64,000 bases of DNA, from NCBI RefSeq assembly GCF_914271545.1, contig NZ_CAJZAH010000003.1, positions 575,660 to 639,659 on the forward strand, written 5' to 3'. The translations under genes and the position numbers were made by a program. Numbering within the stretch: position 1 is the first letter of the stretch; every line of letters begins with the position of its first letter. Positions 18,603-27,903 of the stretch are shown piece by piece. This DNA comes from Cupriavidus respiraculi. Its GTDB lineage: Bacteria > Pseudomonadota > Gammaproteobacteria > Burkholderiales > Burkholderiaceae. A model generated the notes under the pieces. It did not search any database and was not told where the DNA came from. It saw only the letters and a program-made list of their open reading frames with translations.

Positions 18603-18640
18603 GGGTAGGCTTGGGGTGGTTGGTGCGATGCGGACGCCCG

Positions 18641-19258
18641 TCAGTCCTGCGCGTCGTCCGCCGGCGGCGGGGCGGCGGCCGCGGTGGCGGCGTCCTTGTC
18701 CTCCAGCGCGGTCTTGATGGCCTGGAACAGCTCGCGGAAATACTTGGGCGGCTTGCCCGACTGCTGTTCCTTGCGCGCGTTGCGGATGATATTGCGCAGC
18801 GCCTGCGCGTCGTTCACCGGATGCTCGCCGAGGAAGCGGGTCAGCGCATCGTCGTCCTTGAGCAGCAGTTCGCGCCAGCGCTCGATCAGATGCAGCCGCG
18901 CGGTCTCGGCCTTGCTGGTGCCCTTGAACGCATCGAGCGCGCTACGGATGGCCTGGACCTCGTCGTCGTCCAGGCTGCGCATCACCTTGCCCACATACTG
19001 CATCTGCCGGCGCTTGCCTTCGTGGCTGGTGATGCTGCGCGCGGCGCGCACCGCGTCCTCGAGCGCTTCGGGCATCGGTACGCGGGCGAAGCGGTCTTTG
19101 GGCAGGGCTTCCAGTTCGGCGCCCAGGTCCTGCAGCGCCAGCATGTCGCGCTTCTTCTGCGACTTGCTCTTGGGTTCGTTGTCATCCTCGGACGGCTCGG
19201 GGGCGAACGCGCCGGGGAAGCGGGGGGAATTGCGGGAGTTTCGCGTCATGGCCGGCAT
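18641..19258 (-). CDS. darP: Ribosome-associated protein DarP (YjgA, DUF615)
   Basis: The product is 205 residues of the DUF615/YjgA family, a dimeric protein that binds late 50S precursors. The conserved core runs from about residue 30 ([16 protein letters not shown]) to 185; the ends are low-complexity. Two in-frame ATGs (19258 and 19249) are possible. The outer one has a weak AAG-type ribosome site 7 bp upstream and is kept. The gene diverges from pmbA, a pairing widely conserved in proteobacteria. Confidence 0.94.
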   Translation of the reverse strand: MPAMTRNSRNSPRFPGAFAPEPSEDDNEPKSKSQKKRDMLALQDLGAELEALPKDRFARVPMPEALEDAVRAARSITSHEGKRRQMQYVGKVMRSLDDDEVQAIRSALDAFKGTSKAETARLHLIERWRELLLKDDDALTRFLGEHPVNDAQALRNIIRNARKEQQSGKPPKYFRELFQAIKTALEDKDAATAAAAPPPADDAQD

Positions 19259-19303
19259 TTTATCTTGCTATGATTCCGCTTTGGACTTTTGATACCCGTG
19301 CCC

Positions 19304-20662
19304 ATGACCGATTCCACCGTGCATTTCACCTACACCCAGGCTCAGCTCAGCGAGATGGCGGCCGATGTGCTCCGCGTGGCACGCGAACTGGGTGCCACCG
19401 ATGCGGCCACGGAGATCTCCGAAGGCAGCGGCCTGTCGGTCACGGTGCGCAAGGGGCAGGTGGAAACCATCGAGCAGAATCGCGACAAGGTCGTGGGCGT
19501 CACGGTGATGATCGGCAAGCGGCGCGGCAATGCCAGCACCTCCGACTTCTCGCCCGCCGCACTGCGCGCGACCGCCGAGGCCGCCTACAACATCGCGCGC
19601 TTCACCGCGGAGGACGATTGCGCGGGACTGGCCGAGGAAGAGCTGCTGGAGCGCGATCCGCAGGACCTGGACCTGTTCCACCCCTGGGCCGTCGATGCCG
19701 AGCAGTGCATCGATATTGCGCGCCGTTCCGAGGCCGCGGCGCTGGCCGTGTCGCCGCGCATCCGCAACAGCGATGGCGCCAGCGTGTCCGCCCAGCATTC
19801 GCAGTTCGTGCTGGCCACCTCGCGCGGTTTCATGGGCGGCTACCCGTATTCCCGGCATTTCATCTCGTGCGCGCCGATCGCCGGCACCGGCGGCGGCATG
19901 CAGCGCGACGACTGGTATTCGTCCAAGCGCGACCCGGCCGCGCTGGCCGCGCCCGAGGACATCGGCCGCTATGCCGCCGAGCGGGCGCTGGCGCGCCTGA
20001 ACGCGCGCAAGCTGAGCACCCGCCGCTGCCCCGTGCTGTTCGAGGCTCCGCTGGCCGCGGGACTGCTGGGCGCCTTCGTGCAGGCGGTGTCGGGCGGCGC
20101 GCTGTATCGCAAGTCGACCTTCCTCTACGACACGCTGGGCAAGGCCGTGTTCGGCCCGCATATCGATATCCAGGAGCGGCCTCACGTGCCCGGCGCCATG
20201 GGCAGCGCGCCGTTCGACGAGGAAGGCGTCAAGACCAACGCGCGGCAGGTCGTGCGCGATGGCGTGGTCGAGGGCTACTTCCTGTCCACGTATTCGGCCC
20301 GCAAGCTGGGCATGCGCACCACCGGCAACGCGGGCGGCTCGCACAATCTCGCGCTGACCAGCAAGCTGACGCAGCCGGGCGACGATTTCCCCGCCATGCT
20401 GGCCAAGCTCGGCACCGGGCTGCTGGTGACCGAGCTGATGGGGCAGGGGGTGAACTACGTGACCGGCGACTACTCGCGCGGCGCGTCGGGCTACTGGGTG
20501 GAGAACGGCGTGATCCAGTATCCGGTGGAGGAGATCACCATCGCGGGCAACATGGCGGAGATGTTCCAGCAGATCGTGGCCGTGGGCGCCGACACGCTGG
20601 TGCGCGGCACCAAGGAAACCGGCTCGATCCTGATCGAGCAGATGACCATCGCGGGCAACTGA
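19304..20662 (+). CDS. pmbA: Metalloprotease subunit PmbA/TldE
   Basis: The product is 452 residues of the TldD/PmbA family. The characteristic C-terminal motif YSRGASGYWVENG (about 395-408) and N-terminal core are intact. PmbA lacks its own zinc site and forms a heterodimer with TldD, processing peptides such as microcin B17 precursors and CcdA. TldD is not in this window. The ATG at 19304 is preferred over an upstream TTG (19289). Confidence 0.95.
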   Translation: MTDSTVHFTYTQAQLSEMAADVLRVARELGATDAATEISEGSGLSVTVRKGQVETIEQNRDKVVGVTVMIGKRRGNASTSDFSPAALRATAEAAYNIARFTAEDDCAGLAEEELLERDPQDLDLFHPWAVDAEQCIDIARRSEAAALAVSPRIRNSDGASVSAQHSQFVLATSRGFMGGYPYSRHFISCAPIAGTGGGMQRDDWYSSKRDPAALAAPEDIGRYAAERALARLNARKLSTRRCPVLFEAPLAAGLLGAFVQAVSGGALYRKSTFLYDTLGKAVFGPHIDIQERPHVPGAMGSAPFDEEGVKTNARQVVRDGVVEGYFLSTYSARKLGMRTTGNAGGSHNLALTSKLTQPGDDFPAMLAKLGTGLLVTELMGQGVNYVTGDYSRGASGYWVENGVIQYPVEEITIAGNMAEMFQQIVAVGADTLVRGTKETGSILIEQMTIAGN

Positions 20663-20701
20663 GCGTTGCCCGGGCGGGCCGCCAGGCCCGCCTTTCTCTA
20701 T

Positions 20702-21202
20702 CTATTCCTCGCCCGACGGCGGACGATCGTAGGTGACGAAGGCGTAGTCCAGCCCGCTCTTCTCCGAACGATGCGATTCCCGCGCGGTCACGATCCACTT
20801 GCCGGGGTCGATGGGCGGGAAGAAGGCATCGCCTTCCACGTCCGCATCGATTTCCGTCACGACCAGCCGGTCCGCGCTCGGCATGGCTTCCGCGAAAAGC
20901 TGGCCTCCGCCGATCAGGAACACCTGATCCACTCCCGCGCACAGCCGCTGTGCGTCTTCCAGCGATGCCGCCATCTCGCAGCCCTCGATACGCAGGTCCG
21001 CGTTGCGCGTCACCACGATATTGCGGCGGCCCGGCAGCGGCCGGCCGATCGAGTCATAGGTCTTGCGGCCCATGATGATTGGCGCGCCCATGGTGGTGCG
21101 CTTGAAATGCGCCAGATCCTCCGGCAGATGCCACGGCAGCGCGTTATTGCGGCCGATGGTGCCATTGCGGGCTTTCGCCACGACCAGCGTCAGCAACGTC
21201 AT
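20702..21202 (-). CDS. folA: Dihydrofolate reductase
   Basis: The product is 166 residues. The substrate-binding region is [15 protein letters not shown] with the catalytic acidic residue at Asp29. Cofactor motifs are [16 protein letters not shown] and FLIGGGQLF. It reduces dihydrofolate with NADPH, recycling the product of ThyA. The start overlaps the thyA stop by 4 bp, so translation is coupled. Confidence 0.97.
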   Translation of the reverse strand: MTLLTLVVAKARNGTIGRNNALPWHLPEDLAHFKRTTMGAPIIMGRKTYDSIGRPLPGRRNIVVTRNADLRIEGCEMAASLEDAQRLCAGVDQVFLIGGGQLFAEAMPSADRLVVTEIDADVEGDAFFPPIDPGKWIVTARESHRSEKSGLDYAFVTYDRPPSGEE

Positions 21203-21993
21203 ACCGCCACCGGGGCCTTGATGGCCGGATGCGATTCGTAGCCCACCAGCGAGAAATCCTCGTACCGGTAGTCGAACAGGCTGTCGGGCCTGCGCGCGAT
21301 CTGCAGCTTCGGCAGCGCCATCGGCGCGCGCGCCAGCTGGGTCTCGACCTGCTCGAAGTGGTTGCTGTACAGATGGCAATCGCCGCCCGTCCAGACGAAA
21401 TCGCCCACTTCGAGGTCGGTCTGCTGCGCGATCATGTGGGTCAGCAGCGCGTAGCTGGCGATATTGAACGGCACGCCGAGGAAGATATCGGCGCTGCGCT
21501 GGTAGAGCTGGCACGACAGCCGGCCGTCGGCCACGTAGAACTGGAAGAACGCGTGGCAGGGCGGCAGCTTCATGCGGGGAATGTCGCTGACATTCCATGC
21601 CGACACGATCAGCCGGCGCGAGTCCGGGTTGGCGCGGATCTGCTGCACCAGCTCGGCGATCTGGTCGATATGCCCGCCATTGGGCGCGGGCCAGGAGCGC
21701 CACTGGTAGCCATAGATCGGGCCCAGTTCGCCGTTCTCGTCCGCCCATTCGTCCCAGATGGTGACGCCGTTGTCCTGCAGCCACTTCACGTTGGTCGAGC
21801 CCTGCAGGAACCACAGCAGCTCATAGACGATGGACTTCATATGCAGCTTCTTGGTGGTCACCACCGGGAAGCCTTCGCGCAGGTCGAAGCGCATCTGGTA
21901 GCCGAACACCGAGCGCGTGCCGGTGCCGGTGCGGTCGGCCTTTTCGGTGCCATGCTCGTACACATGGCGCATGAAGTCGAGATACTGTTTCAT
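21199..21993 (-). CDS. thyA: Thymidylate synthase
   Basis: The product is 264 residues, identical in length to the E. coli enzyme. The catalytic nucleophile is Cys146 ([10 protein letters not shown]), and the dUMP-binding segment [14 protein letters not shown] is intact. It methylates dUMP using methylene-tetrahydrofolate. The ATG at 21993 ([10 protein letters not shown]) gives canonical alignment; the open frame extends 16 codons further without support. It is the first gene of a thyA-folA pair. Confidence 0.98.
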   Translation of the reverse strand: MKQYLDFMRHVYEHGTEKADRTGTGTRSVFGYQMRFDLREGFPVVTTKKLHMKSIVYELLWFLQGSTNVKWLQDNGVTIWDEWADENGELGPIYGYQWRSWPAPNGGHIDQIAELVQQIRANPDSRRLIVSAWNVSDIPRMKLPPCHAFFQFYVADGRLSCQLYQRSADIFLGVPFNIASYALLTHMIAQQTDLEVGDFVWTGGDCHLYSNHFEQVETQLARAPMALPKLQIARRPDSLFDYRYEDFSLVGYESHPAIKAPVAV

Positions 21994-22097
21994 CGGCGCG
22001 GGGAGGAAATAGGGCGGGCCGCAGCGGCCGCAAGCCGGCATTCTAGCCGATGCGCCGCCCCGGGGTTCCGGCCCGCCGCGCTGGCGGCGGGCCCATG

Positions 22098-22130
22098 AAA
22101 AACGGCGGCCCGCACAGGGCGGGCCGCCGT
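22098..22130 (-). terminator. Terminator of the terC-family gene
   Basis: A near-perfect GC hairpin (ACGGCGGCCCGC with GCGGGCCGCCGT, loop about 5 nt) is followed on the minus strand by a run of five T. It lies about 50 bp after the terC stop codon. Confidence 0.8.
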
Positions 22131-22180
22131 CGATGCGGTGGCCACCGTCCGGGAACGGCGGCCGCCTCGGTTGGTGCCGC

Positions 22181-22885
22181 TTAGTGGCTGTCGGCCATCT
22201 GGCTGCCTTCGCGGCGCTTCTGCACCAGGTAGCCGGCGCCGAGCACGCCGCCGACGATCAGCACGTACAGGCCCCAGTTGATGACCGGGTTGGCGTTGAA
22301 GAAGTCGCGGATCAGCGGCTCGTGCACGATCATCTTGACGGCGGTGAAGGCCAGCACGCCAGCGCCGATGTAGATGATGAACGGGTAGCGCGCCATCAGC
22401 TTGAGCACCAGGGTCGAGCCCCACACCACGATGGGGATGCTGATCAGCAGGCCCAGCACCACCAGCAGGAAGCTGCCGTGGGCCGCGCCGGCGACCGCCA
22501 GCACGTTGTCCACGCCCATCACCGCGTCGGCGATGATGATGGTCTTCATCGCGCCGGCCAGGGTGCTGGCGCTTTGGCCGTGCTCGTCCTCGCCGCTGTC
22601 GTCGGACAGCAGCTTGTACGCGATCCAGACCAGTGCCAGACCGCCGACCAGCATCAGGCCAGGGATCTTCAGCAGCCAGACCACGCCAATGGTCATTGCC
22701 GAACGCACCACCACGGCACCTACCGTGCCCCAGATGACCGCCTTCTTTTGCAGATGCGGGGGCAGGTTACGCGCGGCGAGCGCAATCACGATGGCGTTGT
22801 CGCCGGCAAGCACCAGGTCGATGACGACGATCGACAATAGCGCTGTCAGGAACTGCATCGTGAACAGATCGGTAAGCCACTCCAT
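22181..22885 (-). CDS. TerC-family membrane protein, probable Mn(II) exporter
   Basis: The product is 234 residues with about seven membrane helices. Conserved acidic helix motifs are present: [13 protein letters not shown] near the start and [15 protein letters not shown] in the middle. The family includes Alx/YkoY-type manganese exporters and tellurium-resistance TerC. GAGGAG lies 6 bp before the ATG. The roughly 290 nt leader holds a yybP-ykoY type riboswitch, which strongly favours a manganese role over tellurite. Export of Mn(II) is inferred from that context. Confidence 0.92.
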   Translation of the reverse strand: MEWLTDLFTMQFLTALLSIVVIDLVLAGDNAIVIALAARNLPPHLQKKAVIWGTVGAVVVRSAMTIGVVWLLKIPGLMLVGGLALVWIAYKLLSDDSGEDEHGQSASTLAGAMKTIIIADAVMGVDNVLAVAGAAHGSFLLVVLGLLISIPIVVWGSTLVLKLMARYPFIIYIGAGVLAFTAVKMIVHEPLIRDFFNANPVINWGLYVLIVGGVLGAGYLVQKRREGSQMADSH

Positions 22886-22962
22886 GAAAACTCCTCAGAT
22901 ACGCAAATCGTTGTGGGAAACGCCGGATTCGCCTGGAGTCATGCAGCAGTAGACGGGAGGGC

Positions 22963-22992
22963 CTTTGCGAACCATGAATCCAGGTTGCAAAG
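22963..22992 (-). promoter_or_regulatory. Candidate expression-platform hairpin of the riboswitch
   Basis: CTTTGCAACC pairs with GGTTCGCAAAG across a 9-nt loop. The 5' arm is also the conserved 3' end of the aptamer, so the hairpin and the aptamer cannot form together. No T run follows, so control by anti-sequestration or Rho rather than simple intrinsic termination is likely. Confidence 0.55.
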
Positions 22993-23156
22993 GTCTTGCT
23001 CGACCGTGTTTGCCACATGCCTGCTCGCATGGATTGGACGGCCAGCACAACCGGAGCGGCCAAATCGCGAATCATCGCGGGCAACGGCGCATCTCGGAAT
23101 GACGATTGTGCTAAGGGCAACGAGGCCCCTGGAGCTACTCCCCTTTGAAGGGGCTT
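22983..23156 (-). ncRNA. yybP-ykoY (manganese) riboswitch
   Basis: Read on the minus strand, the leader contains the two most conserved parts of this riboswitch class. These are AAAGGGGAGTAGCTC near the 5' end (about 23133-23147) and GCAAGACCTTTGCA near the 3' end (about 22985-23000), with ATCGTCA between them (23100-23107). In known members these loops dock to form the Mn(II) site. Its location directly before a TerC-family gene is the usual context. The exact 5' edge depends on the closing stem, which I could not fold. Confidence 0.88.
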
Positions 23157-23184
23157 GGCCGCGGACGGCCCAGCTTGGGGACGG

Positions 23185-23214
23185 ATTATAAACGAGAGGC
23201 CCCGGTTTTGTCGC
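23185..23214 (-). promoter_or_regulatory. Promoter of the riboswitch-terC transcript
   Basis: A perfect -10 box (TATAAT, plus-strand 23185-23190) and a GCGACA -35 box (23209-23214, matching four of six positions) are separated by 18 bp. Transcription would start near 23178, just upstream of the aptamer. Confidence 0.65.
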
Positions 23215-23464
23215 GTCGCAGCCACCGCGTTTACCCCAGTTGGCGGGTTATCGCAAGGCGGTTGCGGGATGCCTGCCGTCCACCCGGTGTGGCGATGCAG
23301 CAGGCGCATGTGGCTGGTGATCGGCTATCCTGTAGCGATCGGCGGAGCCGATGTGCCGCCAGACAGCCACGGCGGGCCTTCTCCGAGCCGTGGCCGGCGT
23401 CCCGCCGCGCCGGCCGAACAGCCATCGGGGGTCATGCAGTGCCATCGACCAATAAGGAAACCAC

Positions 23465-24559
23465 ATGCCGGCTCTTCCGACACCGCTGAACCCAAGACAA
23501 GCCGACCGAGAATCCACCACCCATCCCCGCCACACCCGTACCGCCACCCAGGGCGCACCTGCCACGGCAGCCGCGGTCGTGCCCCTCGCCAACGGCCATG
23601 CCGGCCCGGGCAGGCTCCAGTTCGTACAGCAATACCACGAGGACAACGCGGCGCTGCGCGCCGAGGTCCTGCACGGCCTGCAGTCGGAGCGGGCCAGCAT
23701 CAGCCCCAAGTTCTTCTACGACGTGCTCGGATCGCGCCTGTTCGAGGCGATCACCGAGCTGCCCGAGTACTACCCGACCCGCACCGAAGCCAGGATCTTC
23801 AGCGATTCGGCGGCCGATATCGCCGCGCGCGCCGGGCGCGGCGGCGTGCTGATCGACCTGGGCGCGGGCAACTGCCAGAAGGCGGCGCGCCTGTTTCCAT
23901 CGCTGCAGCCGGCGCAGTACGTCGCCGTCGATATATCGGTCGAGTTCCTGCGTGGCACGCTGACCGGGCTGCAACAGCAACATCCGCAGATCCCGATGCT
24001 CGGCCTCGGCGCGGACCTGTGCGCGCCGCTGGACCTGCCGCCGACGGTACGGCGCGGGCGCAGGCTGTTCTTCTACCCTGGCTCGAGCATCGGCAATTTC
24101 GCCCCCGTGGAAGCGCTGGCCCTGCTGCAACGGCTGCGGGCCGCGGCGGAGCAGGGTGACGGCGTGCTGATCGGCGTGGACCTGCTCAAGGACGAGGCGC
24201 CGCTGGTGGCCGCCTATGACGATGCGCTGGGCGTGACGGCCGCCTTCAATCGCAACGTGCTGCGCAACGTCAACCGGATCGTCGGCAGCGATTTCTCGCT
24301 GGGAGACTGGCGCCATGTGGCACGCTTCGACCGCGAGTCGTTCCGGATCGAGATGCTGCTGGAGGCCGAGCGCGATATCGCGGTGGCGTGGCAGGGTGGG
24401 GCGCGGACGTTTCGCAAGGGCGAACGCATCCACACGGAGGATTCGTACAAGTACCGCCCCGAGGATTTCTCTCTGCTGCTGGAGGCGGCGGGCTTTTCCG
24501 ACCCGGTTTGCTGGACCGATCCGGCCGGCTGGTTCGCCATGTTCCACGCCCGGGCCTAG
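23465..24559 (+). CDS. egtD: L-histidine N-alpha-methyltransferase-like EgtD
   Basis: The product is 364 residues. The SAM-binding motif is LIDLGAGN (Asp131-Asn136 region), preceded by SPKFFYDVLGSRLFEAIT, a signature of EgtD. FYPGSSIGNF and the C-terminal EDSYKYRPEDF also match the family. EgtD trimethylates histidine to hercynine, the first step of ergothioneine or selenoneine synthesis. It is about 40 residues longer than typical because of a low-complexity N-terminal extension, so a later start is possible but no good internal ATG is present. It precedes an egtB-like gene by about 140 bp. Confidence 0.92.
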   Translation: MPALPTPLNPRQADRESTTHPRHTRTATQGAPATAAAVVPLANGHAGPGRLQFVQQYHEDNAALRAEVLHGLQSERASISPKFFYDVLGSRLFEAITELPEYYPTRTEARIFSDSAADIAARAGRGGVLIDLGAGNCQKAARLFPSLQPAQYVAVDISVEFLRGTLTGLQQQHPQIPMLGLGADLCAPLDLPPTVRRGRRLFFYPGSSIGNFAPVEALALLQRLRAAAEQGDGVLIGVDLLKDEAPLVAAYDDALGVTAAFNRNVLRNVNRIVGSDFSLGDWRHVARFDRESFRIEMLLEAERDIAVAWQGGARTFRKGERIHTEDSYKYRPEDFSLLLEAAGFSDPVCWTDPAGWFAMFHARA

Positions 24560-24697
24560 CCCGGCGGCCGGGACCACGGTGTCATAATGGCCCGATCGGC
24601 CCCCCGCATCGCGGGGCCCGGCTATTGCAACCCGTTGCCGCCGCCGCGGCGCCCGCCCAAGGCGGCGCCCCGCGCGGCAACTCAACTGATTCCTCCT

Positions 24698-25957
24698 ATG
24701 AGCGGCTTTACCATGCTCCCCGATCTGCACTTCAGCGGCGGCCAGCGCGACTGGGCGGACCCGCGCCGGCTGCCGCGCGAGGGATTGGCCAGTGCCCTGG
24801 TCGAGAGCCGCAACCGCACGCTGGCATGGCTGGCCGCGTTCGGCCAGTCGCGGCGCGGCTGGATGGTGACGCGCCAGTACGATGCCGATCCGCCGCTGTG
24901 GACGCTGGGCGCCATCGCCTGGCACGCCGAGTGGTGGACCCTGCGCGACGTGCATCCGGTCAGGCGCAACGGCGTCCAGTTGCTGGCGCCGGCCGCGCCC
25001 CCGCTGCTGCAGGGGGCTGACGAATGGTTCGATCCGGATCGCATCGGTCCGGACGAGCGCTGGGAGGCGACCCTGCCCGAGGTCGCGGTAGTCAAGCAGT
25101 ACGCCGCCGACGTGCTCGACGGCATGCTGCGCCGCCTCGCCGTGCTCCCTGACGATTCCGACGATACGCTGTACGGCCTGCGCCGCGCGCTGGCCTACGA
25201 AGACGAGCAGGGCGAGCGTATCGCGGCGCTGCTGCAGGCCCTTGGCCTGCCCCCGGTCGAGCCCGCCGCGGCGTGGCCCTCGGTGTCGGTGCCCAGCGGC
25301 GGCACGCTGCAGTTTCCGGGCGGCCGTTTCGTGCAGGGATGGACCGAGCCCGATGGCTTCGCCCTGCCGGACGAACTGCCGCCGCAGACCACCTATGTGC
25401 CGGCCTTCGAAATCGATGCCGCGCCGGTGACCAACGCGCAGTTCCTGGAATTCGTCGAGGACCGGGGCTACGAGCATCCTGCCTGGTGGTCGGAAGCCGG
25501 GCGCCAGTGGCTGATGACGCAGGAGCGCTCGGCGCCGCGCTACTGGACGCGCCACGCCGAGTCGCGCGCGTGGATGGCCGAGCGCTTCGGCATCCTGCGC
25601 ACGCTCAACCCCGACGAGCCGGTGCGCCATGTCAGCCTGTTCGAGGCCCAGGCGTGGTGCCGCTGGGCCGGGCGCCGGCTGCCCGCCGAGGTCGAATGGG
25701 AGCTGGCCGCCGTGCAGAACCGCGGCGGATTCCGCTGGGGCATGGTGCGGGAGTGGACGGCGACCCCATACGAACCGTATGAGGGCTTCCAGCCCGGTCC
25801 CGTCGACATGGCTCTTGTGCGGCGGTTCGGCGAGGACCAGGCCGTGCGGGGGACCTCCTTCGCCAGCCCCGACCGCCTGAAGCACCCTCGCGCGCGCTGG
25901 GCGTTGCCGCCGGAGGACGATATCGCCTTCGTGGGATTTCGTACGTGCGCGCTGTAG
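24698..25957 (+). CDS. EgtB/SenA-like protein with altered iron-ligand positions
   Basis: The product is 419 residues with an N-terminal DinB-like domain (about 20-180) and a C-terminal FGE-sulfatase (SUMF1) domain (about 210-419; GRRLPAEVEWE, REWTATPY, RGTSFAS, GFRTC). EgtB and SenA normally bind iron through one His in an LGHxxW motif and two in HxxxHxE. Here these read LGAIAW (Ala72) and YEDEQGE (Tyr167, Gln171, Glu173). The fold is kept but all three expected histidines appear replaced. It may be inactive, use other ligands, or have changed function. Genes for EgtC or SenB/SenC are absent nearby. The start among ATGs at 24587, 24698 and 24713 is uncertain. Confidence 0.8.
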   Translation: MSGFTMLPDLHFSGGQRDWADPRRLPREGLASALVESRNRTLAWLAAFGQSRRGWMVTRQYDADPPLWTLGAIAWHAEWWTLRDVHPVRRNGVQLLAPAAPPLLQGADEWFDPDRIGPDERWEATLPEVAVVKQYAADVLDGMLRRLAVLPDDSDDTLYGLRRALAYEDEQGERIAALLQALGLPPVEPAAAWPSVSVPSGGTLQFPGGRFVQGWTEPDGFALPDELPPQTTYVPAFEIDAAPVTNAQFLEFVEDRGYEHPAWWSEAGRQWLMTQERSAPRYWTRHAESRAWMAERFGILRTLNPDEPVRHVSLFEAQAWCRWAGRRLPAEVEWELAAVQNRGGFRWGMVREWTATPYEPYEGFQPGPVDMALVRRFGEDQAVRGTSFASPDRLKHPRARWALPPEDDIAFVGFRTCAL

Positions 25958-26000
25958 TCCCGCTGTACCGCCGCCGTCGCGGCTTCGTTCCCCCAAAAGC

Positions 26001-26031
26001 AAACAAGGCACCCGAGGGTGCCTTGTTGCAT
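26001..26031. terminator. Bidirectional terminator between egtB-like and helicase genes
   Basis: The perfect stem CAAGGCACCC / GGGTGCCTTG with a 2-nt centre is followed by T-rich DNA on the minus strand (TTTGCTTTT) and a weaker TTGCATT on the plus strand. It mainly serves the minus-strand helicase. Confidence 0.85.
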
Positions 26032-26046
26032 TAGCGAAGCCGGAGC

Positions 26047-27903
26047 TTAGCGATCGTAGCGCGAGCGGTTGGGACGCTGGCCGCCGAAGCCGCCGCGGTT
26101 GCCGTCGCCGAAGCTGCGCGGCGCGCCGTCGCGGCTGCCGCCGGCACGATTGCCGAAGCCGCGGTTGTCACCCTGGCTGCGGTCGCCGAAGCTGCGGTCA
26201 CCGAACGAACGGTCGCCGAACGAGCGGTTGCCGTCACGGTCGCCGAACGAGCGATTGCCGTCGCGGTTGCCGAAGCCACGGTTGTCGCCGGTGCGCGGTG
26301 CGCCTTCGACGCCGAAGGTGCGCGGGGCGCCGTCGTTGGCGAACGGACGCGGGTTCTGTCCGCGGTAGCCGCCGGCGCCTTGCTCGGCGCCACGGTTGCC
26401 GTAGCCGCGGCTTTCGCCGCCGCCGAACTTGCGGTCGCCGAAGCTGCGCGCCTCGCCGCTGCGATTGCCGCCGTAGCCACCGCCGTAGCCGCCGCCGTTA
26501 CCACGGCCGCCACCACCGCCCGGCTTGCCGCCGAAGCCGGTGCGCGGCTTGGGCGTGCGACGCGGCTCCAGGCCCTCGATCACCGATGCGGTGACGCGAT
26601 GGTTGGTAAAGCGCTCGATGCGCTTCCACTGGAACGTGTCGTTGTGGTTGACCAGGTTGATGGCCACGCCCGAGCGTCCCGCGCGGCCGGTACGGCCGAT
26701 GCGGTGCACGTAGTCCTCGGCCTGCTTGGGCAGGTCGAAGTTCACCACGTGGGTGATATCGGGCACGTCGATGCCGCGCGCGGCCACGTCGGTGGCCACC
26801 AGCACGCGCAGGTTGCCGCGACGCAGCGCGGTCAGCGTACGGTTACGGGCGCCCTGCGTCATGTCCCCGTGCAGCGCGCCGGCGGCGAAGCCGGTGTCCG
26901 ACAGGCGCTCGGCCAGCGAATCGGCGTCGCGCTTGGTGGCCGTGAAGACGATGGCCTGCTTCAGCGTGGCGTCGCGCAGCAGATGGTCGAGCAGCTTTTC
27001 CTTGTGCGACATGTCGTCGGTGAAGTGCAGGCGTTGCTCGATATGGCTCTGGTCGGCGCGCGCGGCGGCGATTTCGATGCGTTGCGGATCACGCAGCTGG
27101 CGCGTGGCCAGTTGCGCGATGCGGCCGTCCACCGTCGCCGAGAACATCAGCGTCTGGCGCGTGGCCGGCGTGGCGGCGACGATCGCGTCGATGTCGTCCG
27201 AGAAGCCCATGTCCAGCATGCGGTCGGCCTCGTCGAAGACGAGCATGTCCAGCTGCGACAGGTCGATGCGGCCGGCGTCGATGTGGTCGAGCAGACGGCC
27301 CGGCGTTGCCACCAGGATGTCCGGCATCTTCGACAGCATCGCGAGCTGCTTCGGATAGGGCATGCCGCCCAGGATGCTCGCGCAGATGATGCGGCGCATA
27401 TGGCGGCCATACTTGGCTGCGGCTTCGGTCACCTGCAGGGCCAGTTCGCGCGTCGGCGTCAGCACCAGCAGCGACGGCTGGGCCGGGGCCGGGCGAGGAC
27501 GCTTGCCCTTCATGCGCTTGATGGGCTCGTCCGCGCGCGGACGGTTCGGCGCTTCCTTCTCGCTGATCTTCTGGATCGCGGGCAGCATGAAGGCGGCGGT
27601 CTTGCCCGAGCCGGTCTGGCTGGAAACCAGCAGATCGCGGCCGGCCAGGAAGGCGGGGATCGCCTGGGCCTGGACCGGGGTCGGGACGGTGTAGTTCTGC
27701 TCGGTCAGGGCGCGGACGATGGCCGCATCCAGGCCGAGTTCGGCAAAGGCGTTGTTGCCAACGGCTTCCACGGCGGGCGCCGCGATGGCGTCCTGCGGGT
27801 TCAGCATCGCGTCGAGGCGATCGAGCGGGCTGGCGGCCGGGATATTGGAAGCGTTGTCTGCGGAGGCAAAAGGCTGCTCCGCACGAAGTTCGTGCTGGGT
27901 CAT
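26047..27903 (-). CDS. DEAD-box RNA helicase, RhlE type, with Gly/Arg/Phe-rich repeat tail
   Basis: The product is 618 residues. Walker A is SQTGSGKT (95-102), motif II is DEAD (224-227), and HRIGRTGRAG is present near 400. The tail from about residue 480 is low complexity: GGG-rich blocks, then repeated RSFGDRDGN and RSFGD units, then RGFGNR. Such tails bind RNA and can drive phase separation. The ATG at 27903 (MTQHELRAEQ) gives the expected N-terminus. A -10 box about 410 bp upstream implies a very long leader. It is the second RhlE-group helicase in the window (first at 8.1 kb), with an extra 35-residue N-terminal linker. Confidence 0.93.
   Translation of the reverse strand: MTQHELRAEQPFASADNASNIPAASPLDRLDAMLNPQDAIAAPAVEAVGNNAFAELGLDAAIVRALTEQNYTVPTPVQAQAIPAFLAGRDLLVSSQTGSGKTAAFMLPAIQKISEKEAPNRPRADEPIKRMKGKRPRPAPAQPSLLVLTPTRELALQVTEAAAKYGRHMRRIICASILGGMPYPKQLAMLSKMPDILVATPGRLLDHIDAGRIDLSQLDMLVFDEADRMLDMGFSDDIDAIVAATPATRQTLMFSATVDGRIAQLATRQLRDPQRIEIAAARADQSHIEQRLHFTDDMSHKEKLLDHLLRDATLKQAIVFTATKRDADSLAERLSDTGFAAGALHGDMTQGARNRTLTALRRGNLRVLVATDVAARGIDVPDITHVVNFDLPKQAEDYVHRIGRTGRAGRSGVAINLVNHNDTFQWKRIERFTNHRVTASVIEGLEPRRTPKPRTGFGGKPGGGGGRGNGGGYGGGYGGNRSGEARSFGDRKFGGGESRGYGNRGAEQGAGGYRGQNPRPFANDGAPRTFGVEGAPRTGDNRGFGNRDGNRSFGDRDGNRSFGDRSFGDRSFGDRSQGDNRGFGNRAGGSRDGAPRSFGDGNRGGFGGQRPNRSRYDR
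26190..26300 (-). repeat. Tandem coding repeats in the helicase tail
   Basis: Imperfect repeats of about 15 and 30 bp encode RSFGD and RSFGDRDGN units, at least five copies in a row. Slippage here would change tail length in steps of five or ten residues without a frameshift. Confidence 0.7.
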
